Origin: Aestuariimicrobium soli | GTDB taxonomy: Bacteria; Actinomycetota; Actinomycetes; Propionibacteriales; Propionibacteriaceae | Assembly: GCF_051192575.1 (NCBI RefSeq) | Contig: NZ_JBPJSQ010000003.1 | Location: forward strand, 248,001 to 312,000 | Reading direction: 5' to 3' | DNA: 64,000 bases | Part shown: positions 16,748-24,972 of the stretch, piece after piece | Layout of the letters: each line of letters starts with the position of its first letter | Numbering within the stretch: the stretch's first letter is position 1 | Notes under the pieces: model-generated | Told to the model about the DNA's origin: nothing | Seen by the model: the letters and a program-made list of their open reading frames with translations, nothing else | Databases searched by the model: none | Translations under genes and position numbers: made by a program

Positions 16748-17337
16748 GCCTTCCACTGTAGGGGCTGGTCAGCACCGCCCATCGGCAGCACCAACTGCGC
16801 CAGTGACCACGGACGATGGGCCCGCCAGTGCTCGTGTTCCTGCTCGGCCCAGGTGTCCCACCACGGCGCGAAGGCGTCGCCGTCGCGCGCCAGTGCCCGC
16901 CGCTTGCGAGTCGCCGCATCGAGCTCGCACCAGATCGTGGCGGTGGCGAGGCGGCTCGACGCGGGGGTGAGCGCCCCACAGCCCTCGATCACCAGGTCGC
17001 GGTCGGCCGGCACGTCGACCCAGCCGCCGTCGTCGGGAGGTACCGGACGATCGCGCTCCCAGTCCCACCGCGGATGCCCCTCGCCGGCGATGATGCCGGG
17101 CACCCACTGCTGGGCTCGCGCGAGCCCTTGCCAGCCCGGGTAGACACTGTCGAGGCTGACCAGGTCCGCCCCCAACTCGTCGGCCAGCCGCGTGGCCAGC
17201 CCGGTCTTGCCCGCACCGGACCCACCGTCGATCAGCAGCACGGTGCGTCCTCCGTTCGATCGGATGCGCACCCAGGTGGACACGCCGGGCCAGAATGTGT
17301 GGGGTCGGATCGCCGGGGTCCGGATCACGGGGGGCAT
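16744..17337 (-). CDS. Small P-loop kinase-like protein in the thiamine ECF operon
   Basis: The 197-residue protein has a Walker A motif GGSGAGKT at residues 38-45 and resembles uridine-kinase-like P-loop proteins, with an acidic D-x-x-Y segment (SLDSVYPGW) after it, an IEGCG strand, and a helical lid with several Arg and Lys (AATRKRRALARDGDAF). Its ATG shares one base with the stop of the ECF T-component (TGATG). Position behind a TPP riboswitch suggests a role linked to the imported thiamine precursor, but neither the substrate nor kinase activity is shown by sequence. Confidence 0.78.
   Translation of the reverse strand: MPPVIRTPAIRPHTFWPGVSTWVRIRSNGGRTVLLIDGGSGAGKTGLATRLADELGADLVSLDSVYPGWQGLARAQQWVPGIIAGEGHPRWDWERDRPVPPDDGGWVDVPADRDLVIEGCGALTPASSRLATATIWCELDAATRKRRALARDGDAFAPWWDTWAEQEHEHWRAHRPWSLAQLVLPMGGADQPLQWKA
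16755..16760 (-). promoter_or_regulatory. Possible internal -10 element before the small membrane protein
   Basis: TACAGT is 7 nt before the ATG at 16747 and lies within the end of the kinase gene. The same hexamer and spacing occur at radA and disA. Confidence 0.5.
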
Positions 17338-18086
17338 CAGTAGACCCAGACCGTTCCGAACCACACGGCGGCGCCGACCGCGACCCCGGCCACCACCAGC
17401 GCCACCGCGAGCGCGATCACGTCGAGGAGGCCCAGTCGCGACGGACGAGCCCAGCTGCGCTCGTTGCCGCCGAAGCCGCGCGCCTCCATGGCCGTGGCCA
17501 GCACCGTGCCCCGACGCACCGCGAACACCAGCAGGGCGAACGCCATCGTGAACCAGCGCCGCAGTCGTCCGCCGTCGCCGAGACCGCGGGCTCGCCGGGC
17601 CTGGGCGAGGGCGTGCCAGTCGTCCACGAAGAGGCCGAGCATGCGGGCGCCGGCGACACTGCCGAGCACGAACCGGGGAGGCAGCTTGAGCACCTGCGAG
17701 AGCGCATCGGCCAACCGGGTGGCGTCGAAGCCCGAGGTGAGGATGATCGCCGACCAGCCCAGCGCGAACACCCGCACCAGCACCGCGCCGGCCAGCACCA
17801 GCGACTGGTCCGACACCACGGCGGGGCCCCATCGCCACCAGATGCGTCCGCCGGTCTGGCCGTAGAGGGCCATCGAGATCGCCCCGATGGGGGCGACCAC
17901 CACGAGCGGGATCGAGCGGCGCAGCAGCGGGACGATGGGCACCCGGCAGGCGAGGGCCGTGACCAGCAGCGCCACCAGCACCACGGCCGCCGACAGCCAG
18001 TCGATGGTGATCACCAGCGGCACCAGCAGCACCACGCCGATGGCGAGCAGGGTGACGGGGTTGAGTCGGTCGAGTCGCGAGGTCAT
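17337..18086 (-). CDS. ykoC: ECF transporter T component (YkoC-like)
   Basis: The 249-residue membrane protein has about five transmembrane helices and the T-component coupling motifs with Ala-Arg-Gly: QARRARGLGD and AMEARGFGGNERSWARPS, which contact the ATPases. It joins the YkoE substrate-binding protein to the fused ATPase. The ATG at 18086 overlaps the ATPase stop (ATGA) and its own stop overlaps the kinase start. The gene symbol follows operon position and family, not experiment. Confidence 0.88.
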   Translation of the reverse strand: MTSRLDRLNPVTLLAIGVVLLVPLVITIDWLSAAVVLVALLVTALACRVPIVPLLRRSIPLVVVAPIGAISMALYGQTGGRIWWRWGPAVVSDQSLVLAGAVLVRVFALGWSAIILTSGFDATRLADALSQVLKLPPRFVLGSVAGARMLGLFVDDWHALAQARRARGLGDGGRLRRWFTMAFALLVFAVRRGTVLATAMEARGFGGNERSWARPSRLGLLDVIALAVALVVAGVAVGAAVWFGTVWVY

Positions 18087-19525
18087 GCGCGCCCCTGACC
18101 ATGATCGAGATCCAGCCGGTGCTGCCCCATCACGTCGATGAACGCCCGGTCGTGGGTCACCGAGACGAGGGCGTGGCCGTCGTCCGCCAACCGGGTGAAC
18201 AGGCGCACCAGGTCGTGCCAGGTGGTGCGGTCCTGCCCGAAGGTGGGCTCGTCGACCATGATCAACTGCGGTCCGGCGCCGAGCACGACACCCACCGAGA
18301 GTCGCCGCTTCTCGCCTCCGGACAGGCTGAACGGGTTCGCGCCGGCCACTCCGGTGAGGTGCAACTGCTCGAGCAGCTCGTCGACCCGGGCGGCCTCCAG
18401 CCCGGAACCCGAGCGCTGGCGCACCGCCAGGGCGAGCTCGTCGCGCACCGTGGCGGCCACGAACATGTGCTCCGGTTCCTGGAAGACATAGCCGATCCGT
18501 CCGGCGAGGTGGCGCGACTTCCACCGCAGCGGGTCGGGGGAGAGCCCCTCGCGCAGGCGATCGCCCGCGACCACCCGGCCCGACAGCGGACGAAGCAGCC
18601 CCGCCAGGGTGAGGGCGAGGGTGGACTTGCCGACGCCGTTGGGCCCCGTGACCACGGTCGAGGCACGCTTCAGGTCGACGTCGATCGGCCCGCCGGCCGA
18701 CATCGGCGCCGGCCGGTCTCGACCCACCACCAGCGCCTCGCCGACCATGATCGACTCTGTTGTCTCCGGGGCGGGAAGCGGCGCCACGTCGAGCCCGACG
18801 CCCGGCACCCACACGCCCGCCTCGAGCAGGGCGTCGCGTTGCTCGCGCAGCACCCGGTCGGCGGGTCCGTCGGCCAGCACCCCACCCGCGGACGACAGCA
18901 CGATCACCCGGTCGACCAATCCCAGCCAGGCGTCGACCCGGTGCTCGACCACCAGCAGGGTGGTGCGCCGGTCGGCGACCAATGAGGCCACCGCATCGAC
19001 GACCTCCTCGACGCCAGCGGGGTCGAGATTGGCGGTGGGCTCGTCGAGCAGCAGCACCTCGGCGCGCATGGCGATCGCCCCGGCCAGCGCCAGCCGCTGC
19101 TTCTGACCACCCGACAGGTGGGCCGTGGAGTGGTCGCGGCCCACGTCGAGCCCGACCCGAGCGAGGGCGTCGTCGACCCGCGGCCAGATCTCCGCCGGCG
19201 GCACCCGCAGGTTCTCGGCACCGAAGGCGACGTCGTCGCCGACCCGCCCGAGCACCACCTGGGCGTCGGGATCCTGCTGCACCAGCGCCTGGCGGCCGAT
19301 CGTCCGCGTGGGATGACGCCCGTCGATCAGCAGTTGACCAGCGGTTTCACCGTCGTCGGAGTCGCCGAGCACGCCGGCGAGGGCGCGCAGCAGGGTCGAC
19401 TTGCCCGACCCGGACGACCCCAGCACCAGCACGCGCTCGCCCGCCTCGATGGTGAACGACACGTCGCGGAGTGCCCAGGCCCGGCGGCCGGCGTGGCGCC
19501 AGCCGAAACCACGGGCGCTGATCAC
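18083..19525 (-). CDS. ykoD: ECF transporter ATPase, two ABC domains fused (YkoD-like)
   Basis: The 480-residue protein holds two complete ABC cassettes. The first has Walker A GSSGSGKST, signature LSGGQKQR and Walker B LLLDEPTA; the second has GPNGVGKST, LSGGEKRR and LIMVDEPT followed by SVTHD. Fusion of EcfA1 and EcfA2 in one chain is typical of YkoD and CbiO-like systems. It powers uptake of the substrate bound by YkoE. It starts 21 bp after the ykoE stop and overlaps the T-component start. Confidence 0.93.
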   Translation of the reverse strand: MISARGFGWRHAGRRAWALRDVSFTIEAGERVLVLGSSGSGKSTLLRALAGVLGDSDDGETAGQLLIDGRHPTRTIGRQALVQQDPDAQVVLGRVGDDVAFGAENLRVPPAEIWPRVDDALARVGLDVGRDHSTAHLSGGQKQRLALAGAIAMRAEVLLLDEPTANLDPAGVEEVVDAVASLVADRRTTLLVVEHRVDAWLGLVDRVIVLSSAGGVLADGPADRVLREQRDALLEAGVWVPGVGLDVAPLPAPETTESIMVGEALVVGRDRPAPMSAGGPIDVDLKRASTVVTGPNGVGKSTLALTLAGLLRPLSGRVVAGDRLREGLSPDPLRWKSRHLAGRIGYVFQEPEHMFVAATVRDELALAVRQRSGSGLEAARVDELLEQLHLTGVAGANPFSLSGGEKRRLSVGVVLGAGPQLIMVDEPTFGQDRTTWHDLVRLFTRLADDGHALVSVTHDRAFIDVMGQHRLDLDHGQGRA

Positions 19526-19546
19526 TGGTGTTCCTTGGTCAAGGGC

Positions 19547-20191
19547 TCAGACCCGTGCCCGCTGCTCGCGACCCACGGCAAACCGCGACAGGGCACCCGA
19601 GGCGGCCAGGGCCTTGGTCAGCGCCCAGCCGAGCACGCCGGCCAGCACGGCCCCCGAGACCACCAGGCAGCCCAGGTAGGTGAGGTTGAAGATGGCCGAC
19701 TTGGCCCGGTTGCCGAAGAAGGCGAACTCGTTGACCCAGGCACCCACTGCCGCCCCCGCGCCGGCGAGCATGGCCACGGGCAGGGTGAAGCGGCGGTAGA
19801 GCACGGCCAGGAAGACCAGTTCGGCGCCGAGCCCCTGCATCGCTCCCGAGGCCAGCGTCGACCAGCCCCACTGGTTGCCGATGGCGGCGCTGACGGTGGC
19901 CGCGACCACCTCGACGAGCAGGGCGGCACCGGGGCGGCGGATGATCAGCCCGCCGATCACGCCGCCGAGCAGCCAGGGCCCGACGACCAGACCACCGACT
20001 CCGGGGGTGAGGGCGTCGAGGGTGCCGAACAGGGCGCCGCCGACGGAGTTCCAGATCCAGAAGATGAAGCCGATCGCGACGCCGATGACGGCGGCGACGA
20101 CGATGTCGACCACCCGCCAACCGCTGCGGTCGAGCGGGGTGGTCTCGTCGGTGCCAGAGGTGGTTGGTTGGGTGCCGGTGTTGGTGGACAT
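19547..20191 (-). CDS. ykoE: ECF transporter S component, thiamine precursor type (YkoE)
   Basis: The 214-residue protein has about six transmembrane helices and the YkoE pattern (VVAAVIGVAIGFIFWIWN, GNQWGWSTLASGAMQGLGAELVF). YkoE captures thiamine or its hydroxymethylpyrimidine moiety for the ECF complex. The start is firm: AGGAGG (20199-20204) lies 7 nt before the ATG at 20191. A TPP riboswitch directly upstream supports thiamine specificity independently of homology. First gene of a five-gene chain. Confidence 0.92.
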   Translation of the reverse strand: MSTNTGTQPTTSGTDETTPLDRSGWRVVDIVVAAVIGVAIGFIFWIWNSVGGALFGTLDALTPGVGGLVVGPWLLGGVIGGLIIRRPGAALLVEVVAATVSAAIGNQWGWSTLASGAMQGLGAELVFLAVLYRRFTLPVAMLAGAGAAVGAWVNEFAFFGNRAKSAIFNLTYLGCLVVSGAVLAGVLGWALTKALAASGALSRFAVGREQRARV

Positions 20192-20245
20192 GCGTGTGCC
20201 TCCTGAGGGATGGCACGGGTGCCGCGGCGACCTTCGCCGCGAAGA

Positions 20246-20333
20246 GGTCTCCCTGCGCTGGCATGACCCAGATCAGGTTCGACGGTCGAGGGCGGCAGCC
20301 CTCCTCTCAGCCCGGTTCCCCGGACTCCCGTGT
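20246..20333 (-). promoter_or_regulatory. TPP riboswitch (THI box) controlling the ykoEDC operon
   Basis: Reading the minus strand, the conserved aptamer parts appear in order: CACGGGAGTCCG, ACCGGGCTGAGAGG (with the CTGAGA of the pyrimidine-sensing loop), a GC-rich variable stem, then GAACCTGATCTGGGTCATG and CCAGCGCAGGGA. This matches the TPP aptamer closely. Between aptamer and start codon lie a hairpin at 20223-20241 (8-bp stem) and the AGGAGG at 20199-20204. No U-run follows the hairpin, so control at translation initiation is more likely than termination. Confidence 0.95.
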
Positions 20334-20447
20334 TCTGCCGAGCAGCATAGCGCCACCGGACGAGGGCCGCCCTCGTCCGCCCGGCCTCGTCCAACCCACG
20401 CCCTCGTCCCGCCGAAACGCTCCCCGGATGCGCAAACTCCGAGGAAG

Positions 20448-20485
20448 GAGTGCGACCCTCAGGAAACTTCCTGAGGGTCGCACTC
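20448..20485. terminator. Strong hairpin after the sugar-binding protein gene
   Basis: A perfect inverted repeat (GAGTGCGACCCTCAGGAA at 20448-20465 with its complement at 20468-20485) forms a stem of about 15-16 bp with a short loop. It lies 43 bp beyond the stop of the binding-protein gene at 20528 and upstream of the riboswitch of the next operon, so it most likely ends the importer transcript. The rest of the 20334-20527 gap shows no gene. Confidence 0.75.
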
Positions 20486-20527
20486 TTTGGTGCCGGTTTG
20501 CGGCCGGCGGGAAGGTGGAGGCGAGTG

Positions 20528-21877
20528 TCAGCCGAGCTTCGGCTTGACCTCCTTGGTGTAGATGCCCTCGAGGGTTGTCTTCAGCTCGTCGAAGCGAGCC
20601 TGGGCGTCCTTGGCGGCACCAGTCATCACATCGCTGTGGGCCTTGCCGATCTCACGGTCGGCGCCGGGCAGGAACACGCGGGCATTGTCCTGCACGCGGG
20701 TGTGGGCCAGCTGCTCGACGGCCACCTTGGCCTGGGGGCGGGTCGAGAACACGCTCGACATGTCGGCCGACTTGCGCACCGGCATGTAGCCCGTCGCCGT
20801 GGCGAACTTGGCGGCGTTCTCGGGCGTGGCCACGAACTTGAGGAAGTTGGCGGCTGCCAGCTGCTCCTCAGGCTTGATGTTCTTCGGAATGCCCAGGCCC
20901 GCACCACCGGTCGGGCAGACCATGTCGGTCTCCTTCGGGCCGCCGGGCAGGTAGGCCACGCCCACCTCGAACTGGGCGGCATCGAGAATGCTCACCAGGG
21001 CGCCGGTGGAGGCCACCGTGCAGGAGACGGCCTTGGCGGCGAAGTCGGCGCCAGCATCCTTGGCCGAGATGCCGGCCCACTTGCCGGTGAACACCGAATC
21101 CTGCGAGTACTTGACGGCGGCCACGGCCTCGGCGGAGTTGCAGGTGATGTCGAAGTCCTTCGACAGCGCACCACCCCAGGCCCAGATCTTGTTCTGCAGG
21201 GTCCACGAGTCGTAGTCCGAGGCGGCGGGGTGCTGGTAGACGTTCTGCAGACCCGAGTTGGCCGACTTGAGCTTCGGAGCCATCTCGGCCAGTTCGTCCC
21301 ACGTCTTGGGGGCCTGCACGCCGGCGGCCTTGAACATCTCGGTGTTGTAGTAGAACAGCGGCGTCGAGCGGGCGTAGGGCACACCCCACTGCTTGTCGTT
21401 GTACTGGTAGTCCTTGAACAGGGCGTCCTGGTAGTCGGCGGTGTCGAACTCCACGGCGGCCATCACGTCGTTCATCGGAATGATCAGGTCGTTCAGCATG
21501 TTGCGGAACCACCACACGTCCGACTGCAGGATCACGCCGGGCAACTGCCCGCCGGTCTGGGCGGTCTGGAACTTCTGGGCCACCTCTTCGTAGTTGGAGC
21601 CGGCGGTGACCAGGCTGACCTTGGTGTCGGACTGCGAGGCGTTGAAGGCGGTGATGATCGCCTGCTCGACCTCCTTCGACTTGCCCGGGTGGTTCGACCA
21701 GAACTGGATCTCCTTGGCCGGCTTGACCGACTTCCAGTCGACAGCCTCGGACGATGAGGTGGCATCACCCGAGGTCGAGGGACCCCCGCAGGCAGCCAGC
21801 GCGGTGGCGCCGGCGGCGACCCCGGCCAGGCCGATGAAACCACGGCGGTTGATGTTCGAGATGTCGAACAGAGACAT
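20528..21877 (-). CDS. ABC importer solute-binding lipoprotein (UgpB-like)
   Basis: The 449-residue protein begins with a twin-arginine lipoprotein signal: RR at residues 11-12 (NINRRGFIGLAG) and a lipobox ending in Cys30 (ALAACGG). The body is a type-1 extracellular binding protein; WWFRNMLNDLIIPM and STPLFYYN resemble the glycerol-3-phosphate binder UgpB, though other carbohydrate phosphates or oligosaccharides are possible. Export folded by Tat is unusual for the family and common in actinobacteria. GAAAGG lies before the ATG. It is the last of three genes and is followed by a strong hairpin. Confidence 0.88.
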   Translation of the reverse strand: MSLFDISNINRRGFIGLAGVAAGATALAACGGPSTSGDATSSSEAVDWKSVKPAKEIQFWSNHPGKSKEVEQAIITAFNASQSDTKVSLVTAGSNYEEVAQKFQTAQTGGQLPGVILQSDVWWFRNMLNDLIIPMNDVMAAVEFDTADYQDALFKDYQYNDKQWGVPYARSTPLFYYNTEMFKAAGVQAPKTWDELAEMAPKLKSANSGLQNVYQHPAASDYDSWTLQNKIWAWGGALSKDFDITCNSAEAVAAVKYSQDSVFTGKWAGISAKDAGADFAAKAVSCTVASTGALVSILDAAQFEVGVAYLPGGPKETDMVCPTGGAGLGIPKNIKPEEQLAAANFLKFVATPENAAKFATATGYMPVRKSADMSSVFSTRPQAKVAVEQLAHTRVQDNARVFLPGADREIGKAHSDVMTGAAKDAQARFDELKTTLEGIYTKEVKPKLG

Positions 21878-21934
21878 GACGGACCTTTCTTGGTTGACCT
21901 GGGCGGGTGCCCAGACGTGGTGGGGAGTGACGGT

Positions 21935-22846
21935 TCAGTTGGAGAGCGAGCCCTGGGTGAGGCCCGCGACGATGTAGCGCTGCAGCATCGCGAAGATGAC
22001 CAGCACGGGAAGGATGACCAGCACCGAGCCGGCCATCATGACGCCCCAGCCCTGCGGGCCCGACTCGTTGCTGGCGAGCAGGGTCAGGCCGACCGGCAGG
22101 GTCATCTTGTTGGGGTCGGTGGTGATGATCAGCGGCCAGATGTACTCGTTCCATTCGCTGACGATCGTGACCAGCGCGACCGTGGCGATGCTGGGGCCCG
22201 AGACGGGCACGACGATGCGCCACAGGCGGCGCCAGTGACCGGCGCCGTCGACCTCGGCCGCCTCGAGCATGCTGGCCGGCAGCGTCTTGAAGTGCTGGCG
22301 CAGCAGGAACGTGCCGAAGGCGGTGCCCAGCCCGGGCAGCAGGATGCCCCAGTAGGTGTTCTCGCCACCCATCGAGGCGATCAGCACGTAGTTCGGCAGG
22401 ATCGACACCTGGCTGGGCACCATCAGCGCCACCAGCACCATCACGAAGATGACGTTCTTGAACGGGAACCGCACGAACACCAGCGCGTAGGCGGTGAGCA
22501 GGGCCAGCACCACCTTGATGGACGATCCGACCGTGGTCAGCATCACCGAGTTCAGGAAGATGCGGCCGAAGGGCACGTTGCGCATCGCCTCGGAGTAGTT
22601 GCTGAACTTCCACGACTGCGGCAACAGGGTCGGGTGCAGGGTGACGATCTCGTGCACCGACTTGAAGCTCGACAGGATCATCCACAACAGCGGCAGGGCG
22701 ACGATCACGGTGGCGACGGTCAGCGGCAGGGCGCCTCCCACCAGGGTGGAGACGAGGTTCTTGCGCGATGACCAGCCGGTGTTGCGCAGCCTGACCTCAC
22801 CGGGAACAGACGTTCCGGGAGAGAGCGTTTCGGGCGTGGTGCTCAT
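21935..22846 (-). CDS. ABC importer inner-membrane permease (MalG/UgpE type)
   Basis: The 303-residue protein has six transmembrane helices and the cytoplasmic EAA loop (MLEAAEVDGAGHWRRLWRIVVP) that docks to the ATPase. The ATG at 22846 overlaps the stop of the first permease as ATGA, so a much longer open frame running upstream is not the gene. With the other permease it forms the channel for the substrate delivered by the binding protein encoded downstream. Confidence 0.92.
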   Translation of the reverse strand: MSTTPETLSPGTSVPGEVRLRNTGWSSRKNLVSTLVGGALPLTVATVIVALPLLWMILSSFKSVHEIVTLHPTLLPQSWKFSNYSEAMRNVPFGRIFLNSVMLTTVGSSIKVVLALLTAYALVFVRFPFKNVIFVMVLVALMVPSQVSILPNYVLIASMGGENTYWGILLPGLGTAFGTFLLRQHFKTLPASMLEAAEVDGAGHWRRLWRIVVPVSGPSIATVALVTIVSEWNEYIWPLIITTDPNKMTLPVGLTLLASNESGPQGWGVMMAGSVLVILPVLVIFAMLQRYIVAGLTQGSLSN

Positions 22847-23787
22847 GCGTAGTGCACCTTCTTCTCGACCCAGGTGATCTGGATGATGGTCAGGGCCAGC
22901 AGGATCACGAACAGGATCACCGAGATCGCCGCCGAGTAGCCGGCGCGCTGGTAGGCGCCGAACGCCTGCAGGTAGGCCTCGTAGATGAGCACCCGGGTGC
23001 CGTCGGAGGTGGGCGTCATGATCTTGATCAGGTCGAAGGCCTGCAGCGAGTTCAGGATCGTGGTGATCGTCAGGAACAACGTCGTCGGGCCGAGCAGCGG
23101 CAGCACCATGTGACGGAAGCGCGCGAAGCCCGAGGCGCCGTCGATCGAGGCCGCCTCCATCACGTCCGACGGCATGGACTGCAGGCCGGCCAGGTAGACC
23201 ACGGCGCAGTAGCCGAGGTTCTTCCACACGTAGACGATGATCACCATCGCCAGCGAGTAGCCCGGGTCGGTGAACCACGCGGGGCTGGAGTGCCCGAACT
23301 TGCGCAGCCAGAAGCTGAGGGCACCGTAGGTGGGGTCGAAGATGAACGACCAGACCAGGCCGACGCCGACACCCGAGAGCACGTAGGGGGCGAAGACGGT
23401 GGCGCGGGCGAAGGTTCGTCCGGGCACCTTGGTGTTCAACGCGAGCGCGACCAGCAGGCCCAGCACCATCGCCCCACCCACGGTGGCGACGGCGAAGATC
23501 GCCGTGGTGCGCAGCACGAGGGCGGCGTCGCCGCTGGTGAACCACTCCACGTAGTTGTCGAGACCGATCTTGGTGGCCGTGCGCGAGCCCAGGGTCCAGT
23601 TGAGCGTCGAGTACTGCAGGTTGACCAGCAGCGGACGGTAGGTGAAGGCCGCGATCAGCACCAGGTTCGGCAGCGCCATCAGCACGAAGATGAGGGCGTC
23701 GCGACGGTTGCGCGGGCTGGAGAAGTACGGCCGTTTGGCCACCTTGCCAGGTGGTGTGGTCGTGCTCGCCGGGTCAGCGACAGTCAT
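22843..23787 (-). CDS. ABC importer inner-membrane permease (MalF/UgpA type)
   Basis: The 314-residue protein has an N-terminal cytoplasmic tail, six transmembrane helices and the EAA loop (VMEAASIDGASGFARFRHMVLP). It is the first gene of the importer operon. No ATP-binding subunit is encoded here, so a shared MsmK/UgpC-type ATPase elsewhere must energise it. The 213 bp upstream to mutY contain no gene; I could not identify a clear promoter there. Confidence 0.92.
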   Translation of the reverse strand: MTVADPASTTTPPGKVAKRPYFSSPRNRRDALIFVLMALPNLVLIAAFTYRPLLVNLQYSTLNWTLGSRTATKIGLDNYVEWFTSGDAALVLRTTAIFAVATVGGAMVLGLLVALALNTKVPGRTFARATVFAPYVLSGVGVGLVWSFIFDPTYGALSFWLRKFGHSSPAWFTDPGYSLAMVIIVYVWKNLGYCAVVYLAGLQSMPSDVMEAASIDGASGFARFRHMVLPLLGPTTLFLTITTILNSLQAFDLIKIMTPTSDGTRVLIYEAYLQAFGAYQRAGYSAAISVILFVILLALTIIQITWVEKKVHYA

Positions 23788-24000
23788 GAATCGAGTTCCT
23801 TCTGGACCCGCCGGGGGAGGCGCGTCCTTCGTGAGTCCACCAATGAAACGAGCGGCGCGACAAGCCGAGGGAGGCGTCCGGGGCGAGGGTTCGCCAAGGA
23901 TTCACGGAAGGGCGTTCCCGAGGCGGGAAAATGTCATGTCCGCGTCACCTGCTCGACAGCTTCTTTGCTGCCCACAGCCGAAGCTAGCGCCCTCGGGGGC

Positions 24001-24906
24001 TCACAACACGTAACCGGTTCGCGTTTCGTGGATCAGCCCCTCGGCCAGCAGCGACGCCAGGCAGCGCTGTGCCTGGGCGCGGTCGCGCGGCCAACCGGCG
24101 GTGAGTTCGTCCTCGGTGAGCGGACGAGGGGTCTCGCGCAGCGCGGCCATGATCACGCCGCGGCACTGCCTGTCGGTGCCTTGCCAGGCCTGACCCCGGC
24201 GCGGTTTTCCGGCGTGGGCGGGGCGACCGGCGGCGAGCCAGGCGCAGTGCGCTGGTGAGCCCTCGAGCTGGGAGACCGGGCATTGGTCGCAGTCGGGGGT
24301 GCGGGCGGTGCAGACGAGTGCGCCCAGTTCCATGGACGCGACCGCCCAGGTCGGCGCCGACCCCAGCGAGGCGGCCGCCTCGGCCCAGGCGGCGGCCTGG
24401 TCGCGCTCGGCCCGGGTGAGGTGATCGGCGGGGAACTCCTGACCGTTCTCGAGGCGGGTGAGCACGCGGCGCACATTGGTGTCGAGCACCACGGTGGTGT
24501 GGCCGAAGGCGAAGGCGCCCACGGCGGCGGCGGTGTACTCGCCGACTCCGGGAAGGGCGAGCAGGTCGTCCGCGTCGTGGGGGACGACGCCCCCGTGGCT
24601 CTCGGTGATGGCGACGGCCGCGGCGTGCAGGCGCAGGGCCCGGCGCGGGTAACCGAGGCGCCCCCAGGCGGCGACCGCGGCCGAACTCGGCTCGGCGGCG
24701 AGGTCGGCTGGTTCGGGCCAGCGCTCCATCCATGCCAACCAGACGGGCAGCACCCGCGCGACGGGGGTCTGCTGCAGCATCACCTCGCTGACCAGCACCC
24801 CCCACGGGGTGCGGTCGTCCGCGCGCCACGGCAGGTCGCGGCGGTGGGTGGCGTACCAGTCGAGCACGGTGCGCACCGTCGCGGCACGCCTGGTCTGATC
24901 GGTCAC
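24001..24906 (-). CDS. mutY: A/G-specific adenine glycosylase
   Basis: The 301-residue protein has a helix-hairpin-helix (LPGVGEYTAAAV), the catalytic Asp in VVLDTNVRRV, Glu41 in VSEVMLQQT, and an iron-sulfur Cys set ending CDQCP. It removes adenine mispaired with 8-oxoguanine. The C-terminal NUDIX-like recognition domain of the E. coli enzyme is largely missing; a short winged-helix-like tail (PLTEDELTAGWPRD) replaces it, as in other short actinobacterial forms. The GTG at 24906 is 6 nt after TAGAGT, giving a leaderless start. It is divergent from the anchored protein at 24973. Confidence 0.92.
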   Translation of the reverse strand: MTDQTRRAATVRTVLDWYATHRRDLPWRADDRTPWGVLVSEVMLQQTPVARVLPVWLAWMERWPEPADLAAEPSSAAVAAWGRLGYPRRALRLHAAAVAITESHGGVVPHDADDLLALPGVGEYTAAAVGAFAFGHTTVVLDTNVRRVLTRLENGQEFPADHLTRAERDQAAAWAEAAASLGSAPTWAVASMELGALVCTARTPDCDQCPVSQLEGSPAHCAWLAAGRPAHAGKPRRGQAWQGTDRQCRGVIMAALRETPRPLTEDELTAGWPRDRAQAQRCLASLLAEGLIHETRTGYVL

Positions 24907-24912
24907 GTCGGG

Positions 24913-24918
24913 ACTCTA
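24913..24918 (-). promoter_or_regulatory. -10 element for leaderless mutY transcript
   Basis: TAGAGT is 6 nt before the GTG at 24906; no ribosome binding site is present. Confidence 0.6.
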
Positions 24919-24960
24919 GCGAGCCCGGCGTGTGCGGGCCCGCGCGGCGACCAACCTGCC

Positions 24961-24966
24961 TAGCAT
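24961..24966 (+). promoter_or_regulatory. -10 element for leaderless transcript of the anchored protein gene
   Basis: TAGCAT is 6 nt before the ATG at 24973. It lies back to back with the mutY promoter, about 40 bp away. Confidence 0.6.
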
Positions 24967-24972
24967 GCGGGC

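Noticed and set aside
17338..18812. A longer in-frame start for the ECF T component and for the kinase.
   Set aside because: Extensions would overlap conserved ABC ATPase sequence; the short starts make standard ATGA and TGATG junctions.
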